A stretch of DNA of 64,000 nucleotides from Thermomucor indicae-seudaticae (GCA_000787465.1 JSYX01000141.1:1-64000); one strand, 5' to 3'; shown: positions 39,004 to 50,672, counted from the first letter of the stretch. Numbers and translations are program-made. The notes: generated by a model not told the origin, from the letters alone.

Positions 39004-41218
39004 GACCGTTATGTTTGTTTCCTGGAATATTTCATACAATCAGTTTTTTTGATTCCAGACCCAGCAGACAGGGAGGGAAAGCAGCAGCAGCAGCGGCCAT
39101 GCATGATGATTCAGATGCGGCAGGGTTGTCATAGCACAAGATAAATCATTAGGGTGACACAAAGCCAGCTCCTTCAGACGGCATCTTTTTTGGGCTGCGG
39201 CCTTTTTTCTCTCCGTTTCTTTGTCGTTCGAAGAATGAAAGCGGTACCAACCTTTTCAAGCTGTTCGAGGTGACTCTAGACCTAGAGTCAATCGAGTCAG
39301 TCTAAGATACAGGGGAAAGAGAGAGAGACAGAAAAAGCATAACTCACCGTTTGCAAAAAGGGTACGTGCGTAAGCTTTCGCTTCGTCTTTGAGGAGAAAA
39401 AATTTTTCGGATAAACTTTGAGCGCCAATGACGGGCAAAAAAAAAACGAAAGAATCCTTTACCAGGCCTCGCCTTATTTATACAAACCCCGACGATGACG
39501 TGGCTTTCCTTTTCTTTCTTTCTTATTGGTCCACTTGTAAGTGTCTCAGAACTGTGACAGTTATCCCTCCCCGTAAAGACGTTTGCTACACTCGCAATTG
39601 CACTTGAGAAATCCCGTAATCAACGTTTGCTAAAGCTCTTTTGAAAAGTAATGTCTAATTACATGCGAATTCGCAAGTGGATTGAACTTTTAAGCGCAAA
39701 ATTGCGCTCTTTTTCCGCTTTCAGAGGTTCCGCAGCAGTCTGCGTACAGTTCCGTAATCTTACGATCTTGTCTCAGAATGGGAAACGATAATGATCTGGG
39801 CGGATTCCACTTCTGATCCCAATCGTTATAGGGTGCTTATATATTAAAAAGTGGTACAGTCTAGAGCCACGCCGGTTCGAGCACATGCCGGTCAGACAGT
39901 CATCAGCTTTACTAGTCGTAAGCGCAAAAAGGGGGCAGTCATCACTGTTACCGATGCAACCCATGGTTATGCCTTAGCGCATTTCGTTATATTCATAGTT
40001 AACAAGCAAGTTTCTGTAGAATGTACGAAACTCGTCTGATATGGTTGACATGTGCATAAGAATGTTGGAAACGGGGCAAGCATAAGCAAAAATGGAGTGA
40101 TCTTGATGCCAGTGTAGCCACTGATTGCGATTGCCTGAGGTCAGCAGCTGTAGGGGGTCTCAGAGTGTCGATATTGATTCAATAGCTCAGAAAGCTGCTG
40201 ATACCGTGATCAGTGCGAATATCAGCAACTATAACTGTGGCGAATGCTTTCATTTTATCATGAACACCGTGGGAACGCATGACGAATCAGTTCATTGAGT
40301 TGTCCATGAAAAAGTGCTCAAGGGCCACATATATCGTTCCCAGTTACAAATCTGCGAAGAGGGATAATTCAGTCAACGAAGGGCCAATGTACTAGAAGTC
40401 GCGTTGCAGCCACGAATAGAGGCAAGGCTTTTCGGTTTCAACGACTCCTTTATTTATCATTAACTCTTACGTTCCTTTTGTATACCACCGTGATATATCC
40501 TTAGCAAGTATTGCAATGGACGATGTCGATGATCTTGGAGGAGTCAGTCGTGGGAAAGGACGACTTCTCTCCATTGGCAATCAATGACGCAGCCATGGTG
40601 GCTGAGTGCACAGTCACAATGAAAAAAATTTGGAAGCGTATAAAAAGGGTCACGGGTCGTCGTGCTTTGCGAAATCGTATTCGCATTCTTGGTAAGTTTT
40701 CACATCCATCCTTGGCTTTTTTAACAGTTCTTTGTACATGATGGTCATGTAATTTGCGTTTGACCGGCATGTTGAGGTGCACTTCGCCAGTGCAGTAAGC
40801 CCACATGTCATTATGGAACAAACTTTTCTTGCTGATACTCTTATTTTTTGAATATCGTTTTTGTTTCTTGTACGTGTACACCGCGGAATAGCTGTTCTAA
40901 TCGCTGTGTGTAGTTTTGTCTAGCTGGTTATTTTGTTCCTGGAATGAAGCAATGTAGCCCACTTAAGGTGAGTCTTCGTCTTCTTTATTGTTTAGCCAAT
41001 GTGGTTGGGAGTGTGCTATGATTAAACTTCGCACCAGAGAAAGATTTCAATGACGAATTTCTCTAATACACCAAGATCTCTGAGCCACTCTCAATCATTG
41101 GCAAAACTTGTGATCGTATTGGATTTTAATTGTAGAGCTAATGATCGTTTTGTCGATAGGTGGCGGTGTAGTCAGTGGTAATGTGGAGTAGATTTTGTAG
41201 CATTCAATAAATAAACTA
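39004..41218. other. Long intergenic stretch with weak coding signals
   Basis: No complete gene was identified over about 2.2 kb. The left part includes possible 5' exons of the BET gene (39256-39438). The middle has two short competing frames at 39773-40039 without motifs. A small basic frame at 40523-40700 is listed separately. No RNA gene was recognised. Confidence 0.5.
40523..40741 (+). CDS. Possible small basic protein, unidentified
   Basis: A frame starting MSMILEESVVGKDDF encodes an acidic to neutral start and a basic amphipathic segment MKKIWKRIKRVTGRRALRNR. A good GTAAGT donor at 40692 follows RIRILG, suggesting an intron and a further exon that I could not locate. The unspliced frame ends at 40741. 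No family is recognised, and this may be noncoding. Confidence 0.25.
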   Translation: MSMILEESVVGKDDFSPLAINDAAMVAECTVTMKKIWKRIKRVTGRRALRNRIRILGKFSHPSLAFLTVLCT

Positions 41219-42470
41219 TCAGCTTTTGCGTTTTCCTGATCCTTTTCTTCCAAAGAAAGCTTTTCGGATGACATTCACGCTTTGTTGTTGAGTAGATGGT
41301 TTTTGTTCTTCGCGTAATAGCTGAGCCAGCTCGGCGACGGGGAGAGCGGAAAGGGAGCGCCATGCCTGGAAAGCTTGTATTTCTTGCTGTAACGCTATGG
41401 TTGTGTTCTGTTTACAACAACGCGTGAGCTGTAAGCACGTGGATAGTTTAGCACTAGGGAAAAATTTTACCTGTATCTTTGACCAGAGGCGCTGGTGGCT
41501 TGCTGTGTATGGAGGTTCGTTTTGAACCTTGTGATAGGCATTCTTAAAGAGAGCGGTCAAACTTTAAATTTTCTTGCGCTATGGATGTGTTTTTCATTTA
41601 CCTTGATGTACTCTGCATCATTTTTGCATGAGGATCCGATCAAGAGTGTATTCAGGTCTTCGTCGCTGATGGGTATATGCTCTATTATCCAGAAAGCACA
41701 AGGGAAATTTCCCGCTTATTTCTTGTGTTACGGTGATGCATAATCAGGAATGTACCTTCGGCAATGCCGTGATTCTTTAGTTGTTCGCGCAACGATGCAA
41801 CCGTTTTATGTAGCTGTGACATGGCATCTGCCATCGCTTGCGTCTTTTCCATGTGTGTCTCTTTCAATGCCTTCATCTCTAACAAGAGCGCCTCCTTTTC
41901 CTTTTCGTATTTGGCTAATTACCCACGATTGGCATCTGTTTCAAGGAGCCCCCCGCACAATGAGAAATCACCTCTGACTGAAGCTTCAAATGCCTCCCTT
42001 TCGTTTTCCAATAAGCGGTACTTGTGTCGCCAAGCGTGTTGCTCATTGGTGGCTTGTCGTAGTTCTTTCTAGCAAAACGCGTTGAGTGGTTACGTTTGAA
42101 GCATGTAGCTGAAATAGAAAAACCTCACTTCAAGCTGAGCAACGCGTTCATTACGATGATCAGACACTGGCTGTAGAGGGAGGAAATGAGTGAGAAGCAT
42201 GCGATGAGTCGCCCCCACCCTCAAACAATAGCAAACTGACGGGTTGATCGGCTTTAATAGGTTTGTGCAGCAAGCTGGCCAGGGAACACTGGGAACTGAA
42301 ATTGATCCAATCAAGGGCGGGTTGAGTTATAACCGACAAAGGTACACAAAGAATCGCTTGTACCTGCTTCCGTCCAAAAGACCGTAATTTACTTGCTTAC
42401 GCTTAATTGTAAAAGGAGCAGTGCTCGTTGCTGAACGAGGAACAGGAGACGGTCTTATACTATTTGTCAT
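41219..42470 (-). CDS. Uncharacterised coiled-coil protein
   Basis: The start MTNSIRPSPVPRSATS at 42470 gives a Ser/Pro-rich head and a basic FTIKRKQ patch. Later exons encode heptad-rich segments: HRNERVAQLE, ELRQATNEQHAWRHKYRLLE, KALKETHMEKTQAMADAMSQ and LREQLKNHGIAEG. A more globular part follows (HIPISDEDLNTLLIGSS), then WSKIQ and a Gln-rich helix. The C-terminus is basic (RKAFFGRKGSGKRKS). At least six short introns are needed; some joins were not verified. It resembles scaffolding or spindle/kinetochore-type coiled-coil proteins only in general build. The function is unknown. It is divergent from the Rua1-like gene by 279 bases. Confidence 0.6.
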
Positions 42471-42749
42471 GATAAGGAAAAGAACAGAGAAAAGAGAGAG
42501 ACAGAGTGAAATAAAAAAAAGTTCCGGCCAACTCTGATTGAGCAAGTCACTCTGCTTGCCTTTTTGCATTGAAATCGAAAAAAAAAGCATAAAAGTTTTT
42601 TTCCTTGTCTTTTTTGCAAGGGCATCAAACCCACTCTCCCTGCTCCTTCTTCCCCCACACACACACATACTACCACTTGTAATATTCTAACCCTTTTGGG
42701 CTGTTTCCACCCTTCTCTCTCTCTCACTTTGTCCTTTTGCTGTTCTGTC

Positions 42750-44635
42750 ATGGATGTCCAAGGCTACTTGCCACATGCGCCTGAGAATGCGCCTCAGGTG
42801 CTACATTATGCACAGGTCAACTTGACTCCCCGTACACAGCCCGTGTCATTTCCTCCACCCTCACCCATGCCTGGCATCACTCCGCCCGTTCCGGCGTCGC
42901 ATGAGAAGCAGTCGTCATCCTCTCGTTATGCATCATCTTTACCCCTGAATAACAGTGGGCAGTCAGGTACCAGCGGTCTACCGCCGTCGTCGGCCCTGCT
43001 GGATAAGCGCAAAAGCAGTCCAGCTGTACTTGGTGTTCCGCTCGGCCTAAGCGAAGAAGCGCAAGCGCAACTCAGTCTGCACTTGTCACAGCAGCGTAAC
43101 TCTATCGAAGCAGCCATGCTGCTGGCGAATTTTAATCGCTTGCCGTCAACAACCCCCGCCGTGGCTGAAAAGCAGCAGGAGGAGGACCAGTCAAAAAAGC
43201 AGGAGATGGATGTGGATGACACAAGTAAACAAAAAAAACTAGATGACTTTTAATTTATGCGCATGAAAAAAAGGACTCACCCAATTTATTATTTTGTGTT
43301 AGATCATAATCATTCTCCGTGGCCAGCAGAAGATGACATGTCCATTTCAACTGCCTCGTCACGTCCACGTCGCCACTCTTACGACATCCACATGACCTGG
43401 GCTTCGATGCCTCCCGAATTCCTTGAACGTTCCGAATTTTACCAAGATCATCAGTCATCGTCTTCCACATCCTCTTCTTCTTCTTCTACTTCTACTTCGA
43501 CAACAACTACTTCTACTCCTTCTTCTTCTTCAATTGTTGCCGGACATGAAGCTGCCAAGTTGACCTGGATGCATAATGGACAGTCGCAGGAACACAAGTT
43601 GATCGATTACAGCCGGTCTTCTTTCCCTCCTGGTGTGCCAGCGCCTTATCCTTCGGATCTGCAAAGATTTCCGCCCATCCATCATCTGCATGGCGGAATC
43701 CATCCGCTGGCAAGTCCATCCTCCTCATCACCCTCTGACGCGGTGGGTACTTACTATCCGTACCCACCTTATTCTTCTGTCTCTACGCCAACACCAATGC
43801 CGCCTCCCCCTCCGCCTCCACCACACCACATGCCTCAGAGTCCTGGCCAGCCCATGTTGCCACCATTCTATTATCATCAGCAAGGCGGCGGCAGTAGCAG
43901 CAGCAGCGGCGGCGGCGGCGGGAAGTTATTGCTGCCTGGTCCGGTGGACGGTCAGCGGGGTGAGTACGGAGTGAACAACAATCACGGTGGGATGCGGGTA
44001 TTACAACCTCGGCGCAAGAAGACGCGATCGGATCCTGACGAGGACGATATGTCGATGGCGCTTGAGCCTGGCCATCCGGATTTCCCAGACATGAGCTTGA
44101 AGGATATCGAGGCTGCGCGTGTTGATCCTGAAGCGCGTCCACGGCGCCAGAAGTTGCGGTATGAAGGGGACATGTACACGCCTCAATGGGTACGATACAA
44201 TGGGCAAGCCAAGGAAGGGTTATGCGATACTTGTCAGCCCGGGAAATGGCTTCAACTGAAAAATAGTGCATTTTGGTAAGCCCTCGCCTTGCATTGACAG
44301 ATGCGACATAATGGTTTTACTGAATGATTGTTGAAAATCAGGTACCACAAGCAATTTTTCCACGGGATCTCGTCCGTCTCTGGTAAAGAGTTTCTTCAGC
44401 CGCTCGAGACGCGATGGGTGGATCAAGACATGGTGGAAGGATTATGCCATCAATGCCGTCAGTGGGTCGCTGTGAGCAATGTCAAGAGAAAAAACAGCGT
44501 GCTTTGGTATCGTCACGCGCACAAGGTAAGGTTGAAGGCTCATGAGAAAAAAATGCTTTCAATGCGTATTGATCCCATCTTGTTTAGTGCCATGTTTATC
44601 ATAAGCCCAAAGTGGCGTCCCCTAAAAGACGCTGA
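42750..44635 (+). CDS. Rua1-type transcriptional regulator (Rua1 C-terminal zinc domain)
   Basis: The domain is known from Ustilago Rua1, a regulator of glycolipid biosynthesis, and is common in Mucoromycota. Exons 42750-43224, 43303-44275, 44342-44525 and 44588-44635 join to 559 residues. The N-terminal two thirds are low-complexity, rich in Ser, Thr, Pro, Gly and Gln, with a Ser/Thr run from TCT repeats at 43465-43535 and an 8-Pro run. The C-terminal domain is well conserved: TPQWVRYNGQAKEGLCDTC, GKWLQLKNSAFWYHKQFFHG, MVEGLCHQCRQWV and LWYRHAHKCHVYHKPK. Its paired Cys and His residues suggest zinc binding. The target pathway is unknown here, and no biosynthetic cluster is adjacent. Confidence 0.85.
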
Positions 44636-45037
44636 ACCCTTTCTTCTCTTTTCTCTTTTTCTATTTCTAGAGTACTTGCGTTCTTTTTCCTTCTATATTT
44701 TACTGTATATATTTTATTTCTTTTGTGTAAATGGTATGCCCGTCACCCTGTTTCCCTTCTTCAAGAAGGGAAAAAATCAGCTATGTTCCTTCAAAGTAAA
44801 AAGAAAAAAGGTCGCGAGCGACGATCTGTAATAAGTAACTATGATACGAAACCGTCTTTTCGGATTTGGAAAATCCCCGAAACTTGGGACTTGATTTTAT
44901 TCGTTGAAGCCATATTGCGCATAACTATGGGAATCCATGGTTTTTAATTGCAAAAAAAAAGTAAAGTGGTTCCAGACCAGCGAAATGCGAGCATAAAAAT
45001 GGGGCATAAACCATAGTCAATGAAACAAAAAAGATGA
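44636..45037. other. Intergenic region between Rua1-like and homeobox genes
   Basis: The two genes converge here, so the interval holds two 3' ends. It is AT-rich with long T tracts at 44640-44720. No gene is supported. Confidence 0.5.
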
Positions 45038-45640
45038 TTAATCCGTTGCAGAGGAGGAGCAGGAGGAGGATTCATCACGAATACGCAATAGGCGCTGGCG
45101 TTCTCGAGTTCGAATGGCCTGCCGACGGTTCTGGAACCAAATCTGGACTGTGCGCGGACTCATGCCCAATTGTCGACCCAGCTCAGCGCGTAATTGGGTG
45201 GATGGGAAAAAGGTGCGATCAAAGACGCTATTGAGCACCTTGAGCTGCTTGGCGTTCGCTCGTCTTCGTTTGGGTTTCAGTGGTGGTTGATTATTGTTGG
45301 AGGCCTGCTCTTCTGGATGCTGCTTTTCGCTCTCTTCGCTGAGGGTGCCATTACTACTAAAGGAAGAGGCCACTGATACAGAGGACGCCATGGCTGCTGG
45401 CTTTTTCGGTAGATCATTTGTCAGTAACATTGGAGACCATGTATTGCTGTTGTTGTTGTCGTCCATAGGGTGGAACGGATATGGTGAGCATGTAGCAGGT
45501 GATGGAGTGGGCGGTGAGAGTGAAGGTATACTGTTGTTATCATTATCAGAACATAAGAGATTCGAGATATCCAAGACGGAAGGTCGATTACTTTCTGGTT
45601 TGCTGTCGTCGTTGTTTAACAGGCTCGAAACAGAACACAT
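45038..45640 (-). CDS. Homeodomain transcription factor
   Basis: This intronless gene encodes 200 residues from MCSVSSLLNNDDS. The N-terminal part is Ser/Pro/Asn-rich and disordered. The homeodomain occupies roughly residues 125-185: a basic arm KPKRRRANAKQ, helix 1 LKVLNSVFDRTFFPS, helix 2 LRAELGRQLGMSP, and recognition helix RTVQIWFQNRRQAIR. WFQNRR with Asn51 and Arg53 equivalents is intact; Gln-Ala after NRR replaces the more usual Ala-Lys. The C-terminus is Ser-rich. A TATATAT tract at 45729-45735 lies about 90 bases upstream. It belongs to the typical (non-TALE) class, like fungal Pho2/Yox1-type factors. The targets are unknown. Confidence 0.9.
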   Translation of the reverse strand: MCSVSSLLNNDDSKPESNRPSVLDISNLLCSDNDNNSIPSLSPPTPSPATCSPYPFHPMDDNNNSNTWSPMLLTNDLPKKPAAMASSVSVASSFSSNGTLSEESEKQHPEEQASNNNQPPLKPKRRRANAKQLKVLNSVFDRTFFPSTQLRAELGRQLGMSPRTVQIWFQNRRQAIRTRERQRLLRIRDESSSCSSSATD

Positions 45641-46392
45641 TGTGAAAAGAAGCAGAAAAGGAACGAATGAAAGCAAGAAGCCGCAAAAGGGGATTAAAAG
45701 AAAAAGAGGATGCCTTCATCTAAAATTATATATACGTACAACCCTGCTCGAGCCACACAGCTTGTCAAGTTGGTCTCTCTCTCTCCAAAGTGGTCCGATT
45801 TTTGCCAAGGTGGCACAAACGTAGGGTTCTGGTCCCAATGGATCCAAATCAAAATCAGGTAACTACGTAACTGCCGTCCGCTTATCTCGGGTTAATACAG
45901 CCCGACATTTAGGGTTTCATTTTTCAACAAGCTCGCTGATTATGGATTATTAATTTTCATTTCGGTGGATGTCTTTTTTTCCCGCCATGCGGGTCGTCCA
46001 TTTTAAACATGGGACGGGCCACGTTTTTTACAAACTCTTGGGAATTCAGAGTCCGGGCTAACAAACAGATGGCTCGTCCCTTGTCTTATTACAGTACGTA
46101 TCCAAATCGTTGGCATTGGCGATCACGGTTACCAGTTCATTTGGGTCAATCTTACCGAATATGGGGCACGTCGTACATCTTCTTCTCAGGAAACCAATGA
46201 CCCAACTTGCTTTAAAAGAACAAGTAGCTAAAAATAATAATGCGAAGAATTAAAAAGATGGGGTTTCAATTCTCTTCTCCTCCCGGTTTATTAGTGCTTA
46301 TTCAACCGTAAAATGAAAAAAATAAAATGCTGTGATGTAACCCGGGATACAATTCCGGTGGGTTAGCCAAGCTTTTTATGTCATTGTCACGA
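45641..46392. other. Intergenic region with an unresolved small frame
   Basis: The homeobox promoter lies at the left end. A plus-strand ATG at 46069 (MARPLSYY) with a GTACGT donor at 46096 could start a small spliced gene, but no convincing second exon was found. The remainder is AT-rich without clear signals. Confidence 0.35.
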
Positions 46393-46758
46393 TCATTTGG
46401 CCCCTGGTTCATGGCCACAAGACACGTGCAAGTATGCCTTTGGGCACTTTTTGTTCATATCGGCTAAACGCTCGATAAAAATTAGAAAGGGCGGGCGGGC
46501 GGGCGGAGCCCCTCCTCCCGCCGATTCTTCAATGGGAGGGCGGGAACGTACTAAGCCTTTTTTGATCACTTGCCATTGGTCTATGCTTAACTGCAACATC
46601 ATTGGTTCATCTCGCAGGGCATCGATCGTTTGGTGGAGACAATTTGTAGCTCGTTCTATCTGGAAGGAACAACGTGGACGTGGATCTAAATCTGGCAATG
46701 CACGCTGCTACACAAAGAGAAGCCGAAAAAGATGCTATTTCTGTAGCGGATACCATCC
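46393..46758 (-). CDS. Possible small spliced protein, unidentified
   Basis: A minus-strand frame encodes LPDLDPRPRCSFQIERATN, then an amphipathic helix MMLQLSIDQWQVIKKGL and the end YLHVSCGHEPGAK. The frame is open without splicing, but a GTACGT donor after KKGL (at 46551) and an AG at 46441 would also keep frame and remove a G/C-rich, Pro/Ala/Gly-coding block. The start is not resolved; one upstream frame with ATG at 46753-46755 would need a short intron. No family is recognised. Confidence rests only on frame length and helix pattern. Confidence 0.35.
46485..46527 (+). repeat. GGGCGGGC-type G-rich tract, potential G-quadruplex
   Basis: Four consecutive GGGC units (from 46488) followed by CTCCTCCCGCC on the other side can form a G-quadruplex or a short hairpin. 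It falls within the putative intron of the small minus-strand gene. Confidence 0.5.
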
Positions 46759-46988
46759 CGACACGTCCGCGCAAAGAAAAGTAACCAAGGCTTTGGACGA
46801 AACCGTGGTGTATCAATAAAAGAACCGTGTTCGCGTGTTAGCTGATGGAAATTATTCTTGTTATGGAAACTCTTTAATACACTATCACTGAACACACGAC
46901 GTATACAACAAAACAACTCTATGTGATTTCTTTGATTAATTTCAAATTATGAGTCGATCTATTTACAGTCAATGAAATTTGTCCCCCT

Positions 46989-48007
46989 TCAAGGCAACCA
47001 CATCTGCCAACCATGGACGGTCGATCGAGTCTCGACGTCGCCAGGATCCTCTTCAAACATGACATGCATTTTCTTTTGCAAGAAATGTTCGACCTGGAAC
47101 CCATATCCCAGCGCGTCTCGGTCATCCGGATCGACGTCCTCTGAATAGGGCCGCTGCGCAATCTCAAAGAATTCCACGTCGCGGTGGGCCAAATGAGGCC
47201 GATGATGGCTGTAAAAGACATAGGCACGGCCAGTCTTGGGCGTCAAGAGTTCTCGACAGGTGCGTAGCATAGCGTGGTGCTGCGAATGATTAAATACCAG
47301 ATCGCTCATGATGATCACATCGTAGGTTGATTGATGTAACGCTGACAGTTCTTGCTGCAGTTTGGTTGTCGATGTTCCCCATACATATCCCTACTTGCAC
47401 GGGTCAGACGAGATAGAAGCAAGAAGAAGAACGGTACGAACCTGTACAGAGACACGGTCTTGGTGATTTTGTTTGAGATTGGTCGAGACATTTTGCCTGA
47501 TATTGTCGATCAACTCGCTGTCCGGATAATCCGTCACGACCACCTTGCGTGCGCCGTTCAGCGCAGCCACAAGACTCGGCAAGGCACCACCTGCGCCGAG
47601 TTCCAAGACACACTTGTCACGGCAAATCTCCTTGTTCTTGTCGAAAAAGGAAGCAAACACTTTGGACGCGTTCCACAAGTGGTGGGCCCATAATGGATGC
47701 GAGCCCACAAGTCGTATTGTCAACGAAGAAACGTCGTCCTCTATAACGCTCCGTTCTTCAGACCTCTTTTTTCCCTCTTTTGTTTTACGGATCGAACAAC
47801 GTACTGCCATTCAAGTCAGCCGGATCGCGCGTATAAATCTCTGTCGTCGGCTCTGGTCCAACGGCCTCCTCTTCTTCTTCTGCTGGCTAATCACGTTCAG
47901 GAGGACGGCCTATATCTTTCAGTGAAAAACCAACAGTTTGACTCGTCCCCCCGGAGAATACGCACACCAAAGAGATCGCCCGCAAAACCTTCTTCATCGT
48001 CACTCAT
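46989..48007 (-). CDS. EFM7: EFM7-type protein N-terminal/lysine methyltransferase
   Basis: EFM7 (formerly Nnt1) methylates the N-terminus and nearby lysine of translation elongation factor 1A. The start MSDDEEGFAGDLFG at 48007 splices to PAEEEEEAVGPEPTTEIYTR. The Rossmann-fold methyltransferase part contains LVGSHPLWAHHLWNASKVFA, the SAM-binding motif VLELGAGGALPSLVAAL, VVVTDYPD and IIMSDLVFNHSQH. The C-terminus is FEEDPGDVETRSTVHGWQMWLP. Three introns are needed, the first two in the acidic leader, where the exact sites are chosen to keep frame. The family order is well matched. Confidence 0.88.
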
Positions 48008-48014
48008 GATCTAG

Positions 48015-48379
48015 ATTATAAAATCATCGGCTTTGGCCCAAAAAAATTCTGCATACGGAGTTCGTCGGACCGTTGTACCTGGTCCCAAAGCTCACATGCG
48101 TGCTTAAGAATATACCAGATCTCCCAAAGTTATTGCGTTATATTAGATCCGAAATTAATGAGATTTTACATCCTGAAGAACAAAAGACTATCATGGAATC
48201 ACACATTGCCACTGGAGCAAACAGGGTCTTCTTGGGAAGCTGTGAAGGCCAATATAAGGAACGTCGGCGCCACCCTGTCGATACAAAAGTTAAAGGTCCA
48301 AATGTTATTATTCAATAATTTATACGGTGCAGACCATAAGGTAGAGAACGCTATAAACTATATAGAGTCCATACAGTAG
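48015..48379 (+). other. Two overlapping unidentified frames
   Basis: Two frames are open across the same bases. One ends at 48318 and reads LRYIRSEINEILHPEEQ; the other, ending at 48379, includes SSWEAVKANIRNVGATLSIQ and is open back to about 48015. Both look protein-like, but neither has a known family or clear start. This could be a small gene or part of a decayed one. Confidence 0.3.
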
Positions 48380-48457
48380 AAATACAATGCATGGGAAGAT
48401 GCGAGTATATGAAGCAAACAAGAGAGAGTGAAGAAAGTGCAAGATTGAGGAAGAAAC

Positions 48458-50247
48458 CTATGCTGGTGGGATCTTCTCGTCTTCAGAATGAGTTTCAGGG
48501 ACAATAGTGTGGTCTGTTGCAACCACATTATCTTCGACTGTCATCTTTGGACGCTTGAACCATTTCCGGGCGTCCACGGCAAACCAGCCAAGAGCGAAAG
48601 CAGCAATGGCACCAAGGACAACGACAGCATAGTTCATATTGTACTTTGTCACGGGCATTTCGTACGGGCTAGAGTTCCCAGATGAGGAGGAGAGCATTAG
48701 TCAATCCACATTACAAACTAGAGAGTTCTCCATGCTTACAAGAGAAAAGCGACGGTAATGAAAAGGATCCAGGCACACGCTACATAACCAACGGGCAAGG
48801 ACCAGCGTCCAAGGTTGAACGGACCAGGCTCAAATTGATGGCGTCCAATGGTGATCCGGCATAGGATAGGAATACCGTAAGCGATGTAGATACCGATACT
48901 GGCAAGGTTAAACACGGCATTGAGTGCGGCTTGGTCAATGAATCCCAACAGACCCAAAAGAGCCGAGCATAGAACATTCAGCCAAACGGCATTGACTGGC
49001 GTCTGCGTGTACGAATTGATCGTCTCCCAGACTTTGGCCCACGGAAGCGCACCATCACGAGCAAACGCAAATATCGCACGGGAGGTACCAATAACCGCCG
49101 ACGAGCCCGTAAACAGCTGCACCAGAATCACCAGTAACCATAATCCGAGCGCGGCCGCCTTGCCACTTGAAGTATACATGATTTGGGCCATCGGCATCCC
49201 CAGTTCCGAGTTCAACGCATCCTGGATGTTGGCCACGCTAAACGTAGCAGCCAAGAGAATGAGCCAGCCAGCCACCACAGTGGAAACGACCGACGTGACA
49301 ATCGCGCGAGGTCCAGCACGCGCCGCATCCCGGCACTCTTCGGCAATATTGCACGCGGCGCTGTACCCACACAGCGTCCACATGGCGTCCAGCATACCCA
49401 AGATATAGGCAAACCCGTTGTTGCTCCAGCCCGACGTCATCGATGTATCAAAGTGAGTAAACACATGCGACGCCGAATTGCGTTGCGTGGGCAGCGCAAA
49501 CAGACAGATAATCACAACGATCGTCGCGACCAGGTTCAGGAGCACATAAAAGTTGTTGATTGAGGCCAGGAAGTGTGTCGGTAAGGACTCAATGACGCCG
49601 TGAAACACAAGGATCGCAAAGTAGAGCCCCAGGGTCTGCTCGAATGTGGCCACAAACTGGAAGTCGGTCGCCAAGGTCACTTCGGCAAAGATCATCTAGG
49701 CCAGACTCCAGTCGATGGACGCCACCAGAGCCACGTTGCCCAGCACGTTGAACCATCCGGTCAGCCAGGTCACGATAGGCATCATCCATGTCATGTCGTG
49801 TCTCTGGGATAGCTTTGCGGCAAAGTAGTAGAGACCACCCGTCGTAGGCATTGCGCTGTATAGTCCGGCAAGCATAAGAGCAACTAGATAGAAACAATGA
49901 GTCCATTTTTCTGTCTCTTGTCATCAAAGTTCTAACCCGGCATCACGAAGGCGGCTGCGGTTAACCTAACGCCATATTACAGTAAGCAAGAGTTCGTTCG
50001 TTACGCATAGTAAAGGCGCAAAGGATGCTCACCATCCCCAGATCATGCTGACAGGTCCACCGTGAGACATTGGAAAACTGATACTGGCAGATACAGAAGC
50101 CAGGACACCCATCATCGAGAACGCAAAGCAAAACAGTGATACAGAATTGAATTCACGCCTGAATTCTTGCTTGTAGCCGAGCGCTGCCAATTTCTGTGCG
50201 TCCTCTTCTTCAAACGATGCCTTTTCTATCTGCTCTATTTTTGTCAT
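48458..50247 (-). CDS. Amino-acid/GABA permease, APC superfamily (Uga4-like)
   Basis: These permeases import GABA, choline or amino acids across the plasma or vacuolar membrane. The start MTKIEQIEKASFEEEDAQ gives a cytosolic acidic leader with LAALGYKQEFRREFN, typical of the family, then SLFCFAFSMMGV as the first membrane helix. About twelve hydrophobic segments follow, with SAMPTTGGLYYFAAKL, WSLAQMIFAEV and AEECRDAARAGPRAI, hallmarks of the GABA permease branch. The C-terminus is charged (SEDEKIPPA). Three or four introns occur in the 5' half and one near the 3' end. Substrate is inferred only from subfamily resemblance. Confidence 0.88.
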
Positions 50248-50672
50248 GTCAACCAATAGAACAAGGATAAAAGAAAAGACCTAGCAGTACCACTTCATGT
50301 TTGATCTCCAGCTTATTTTAAAGGAAAGAAGCTACAGCCAATAGATAACAACCGTGCGCGGGAGATGAATCGTTTATGGCGTAGCGCGCGATATCACTCA
50401 AGTTTCAAGGCACAAAAACCTTATCAAATCATTTTTTCGTACGTAAAATTTTTGACAGCCGTCTGTTCGCAACGCTAGACCAAATCCATATCTATCCCGA
50501 ATGCACCGTTTTATTACGTAAAGCGGTGTCCTATCATTCTCCCCGGTCTTTATAAGAACAAACATTGCCCCCCTTCTTGTGGGTTTTCTCCCTTTTCTTT
50601 TCCCTTCTACTTTATTTTTGATCTGCTTACTGTGCTATTTTAAATCTTATCGTTTATCTCAAAAGAAGAAAG
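50248..50672. promoter_or_regulatory. Divergent promoter of permease and MATE transporter
   Basis: The two transporter genes are transcribed away from each other across 425 bases. A TTTATAAG TATA-like word at 50549-50556 faces the MATE gene, about 120 bases before its start, followed by a pyrimidine-rich leader. No specific operator was recognised. Confidence 0.5.

Noticed and set aside
39851..40039. Short frame considered as a gene or tRNA-like region (a GGTTCGA word lies just before the frame ends)
   Set aside because: The B-box-like word has no matching A box or cloverleaf around it, and the frame has no family.
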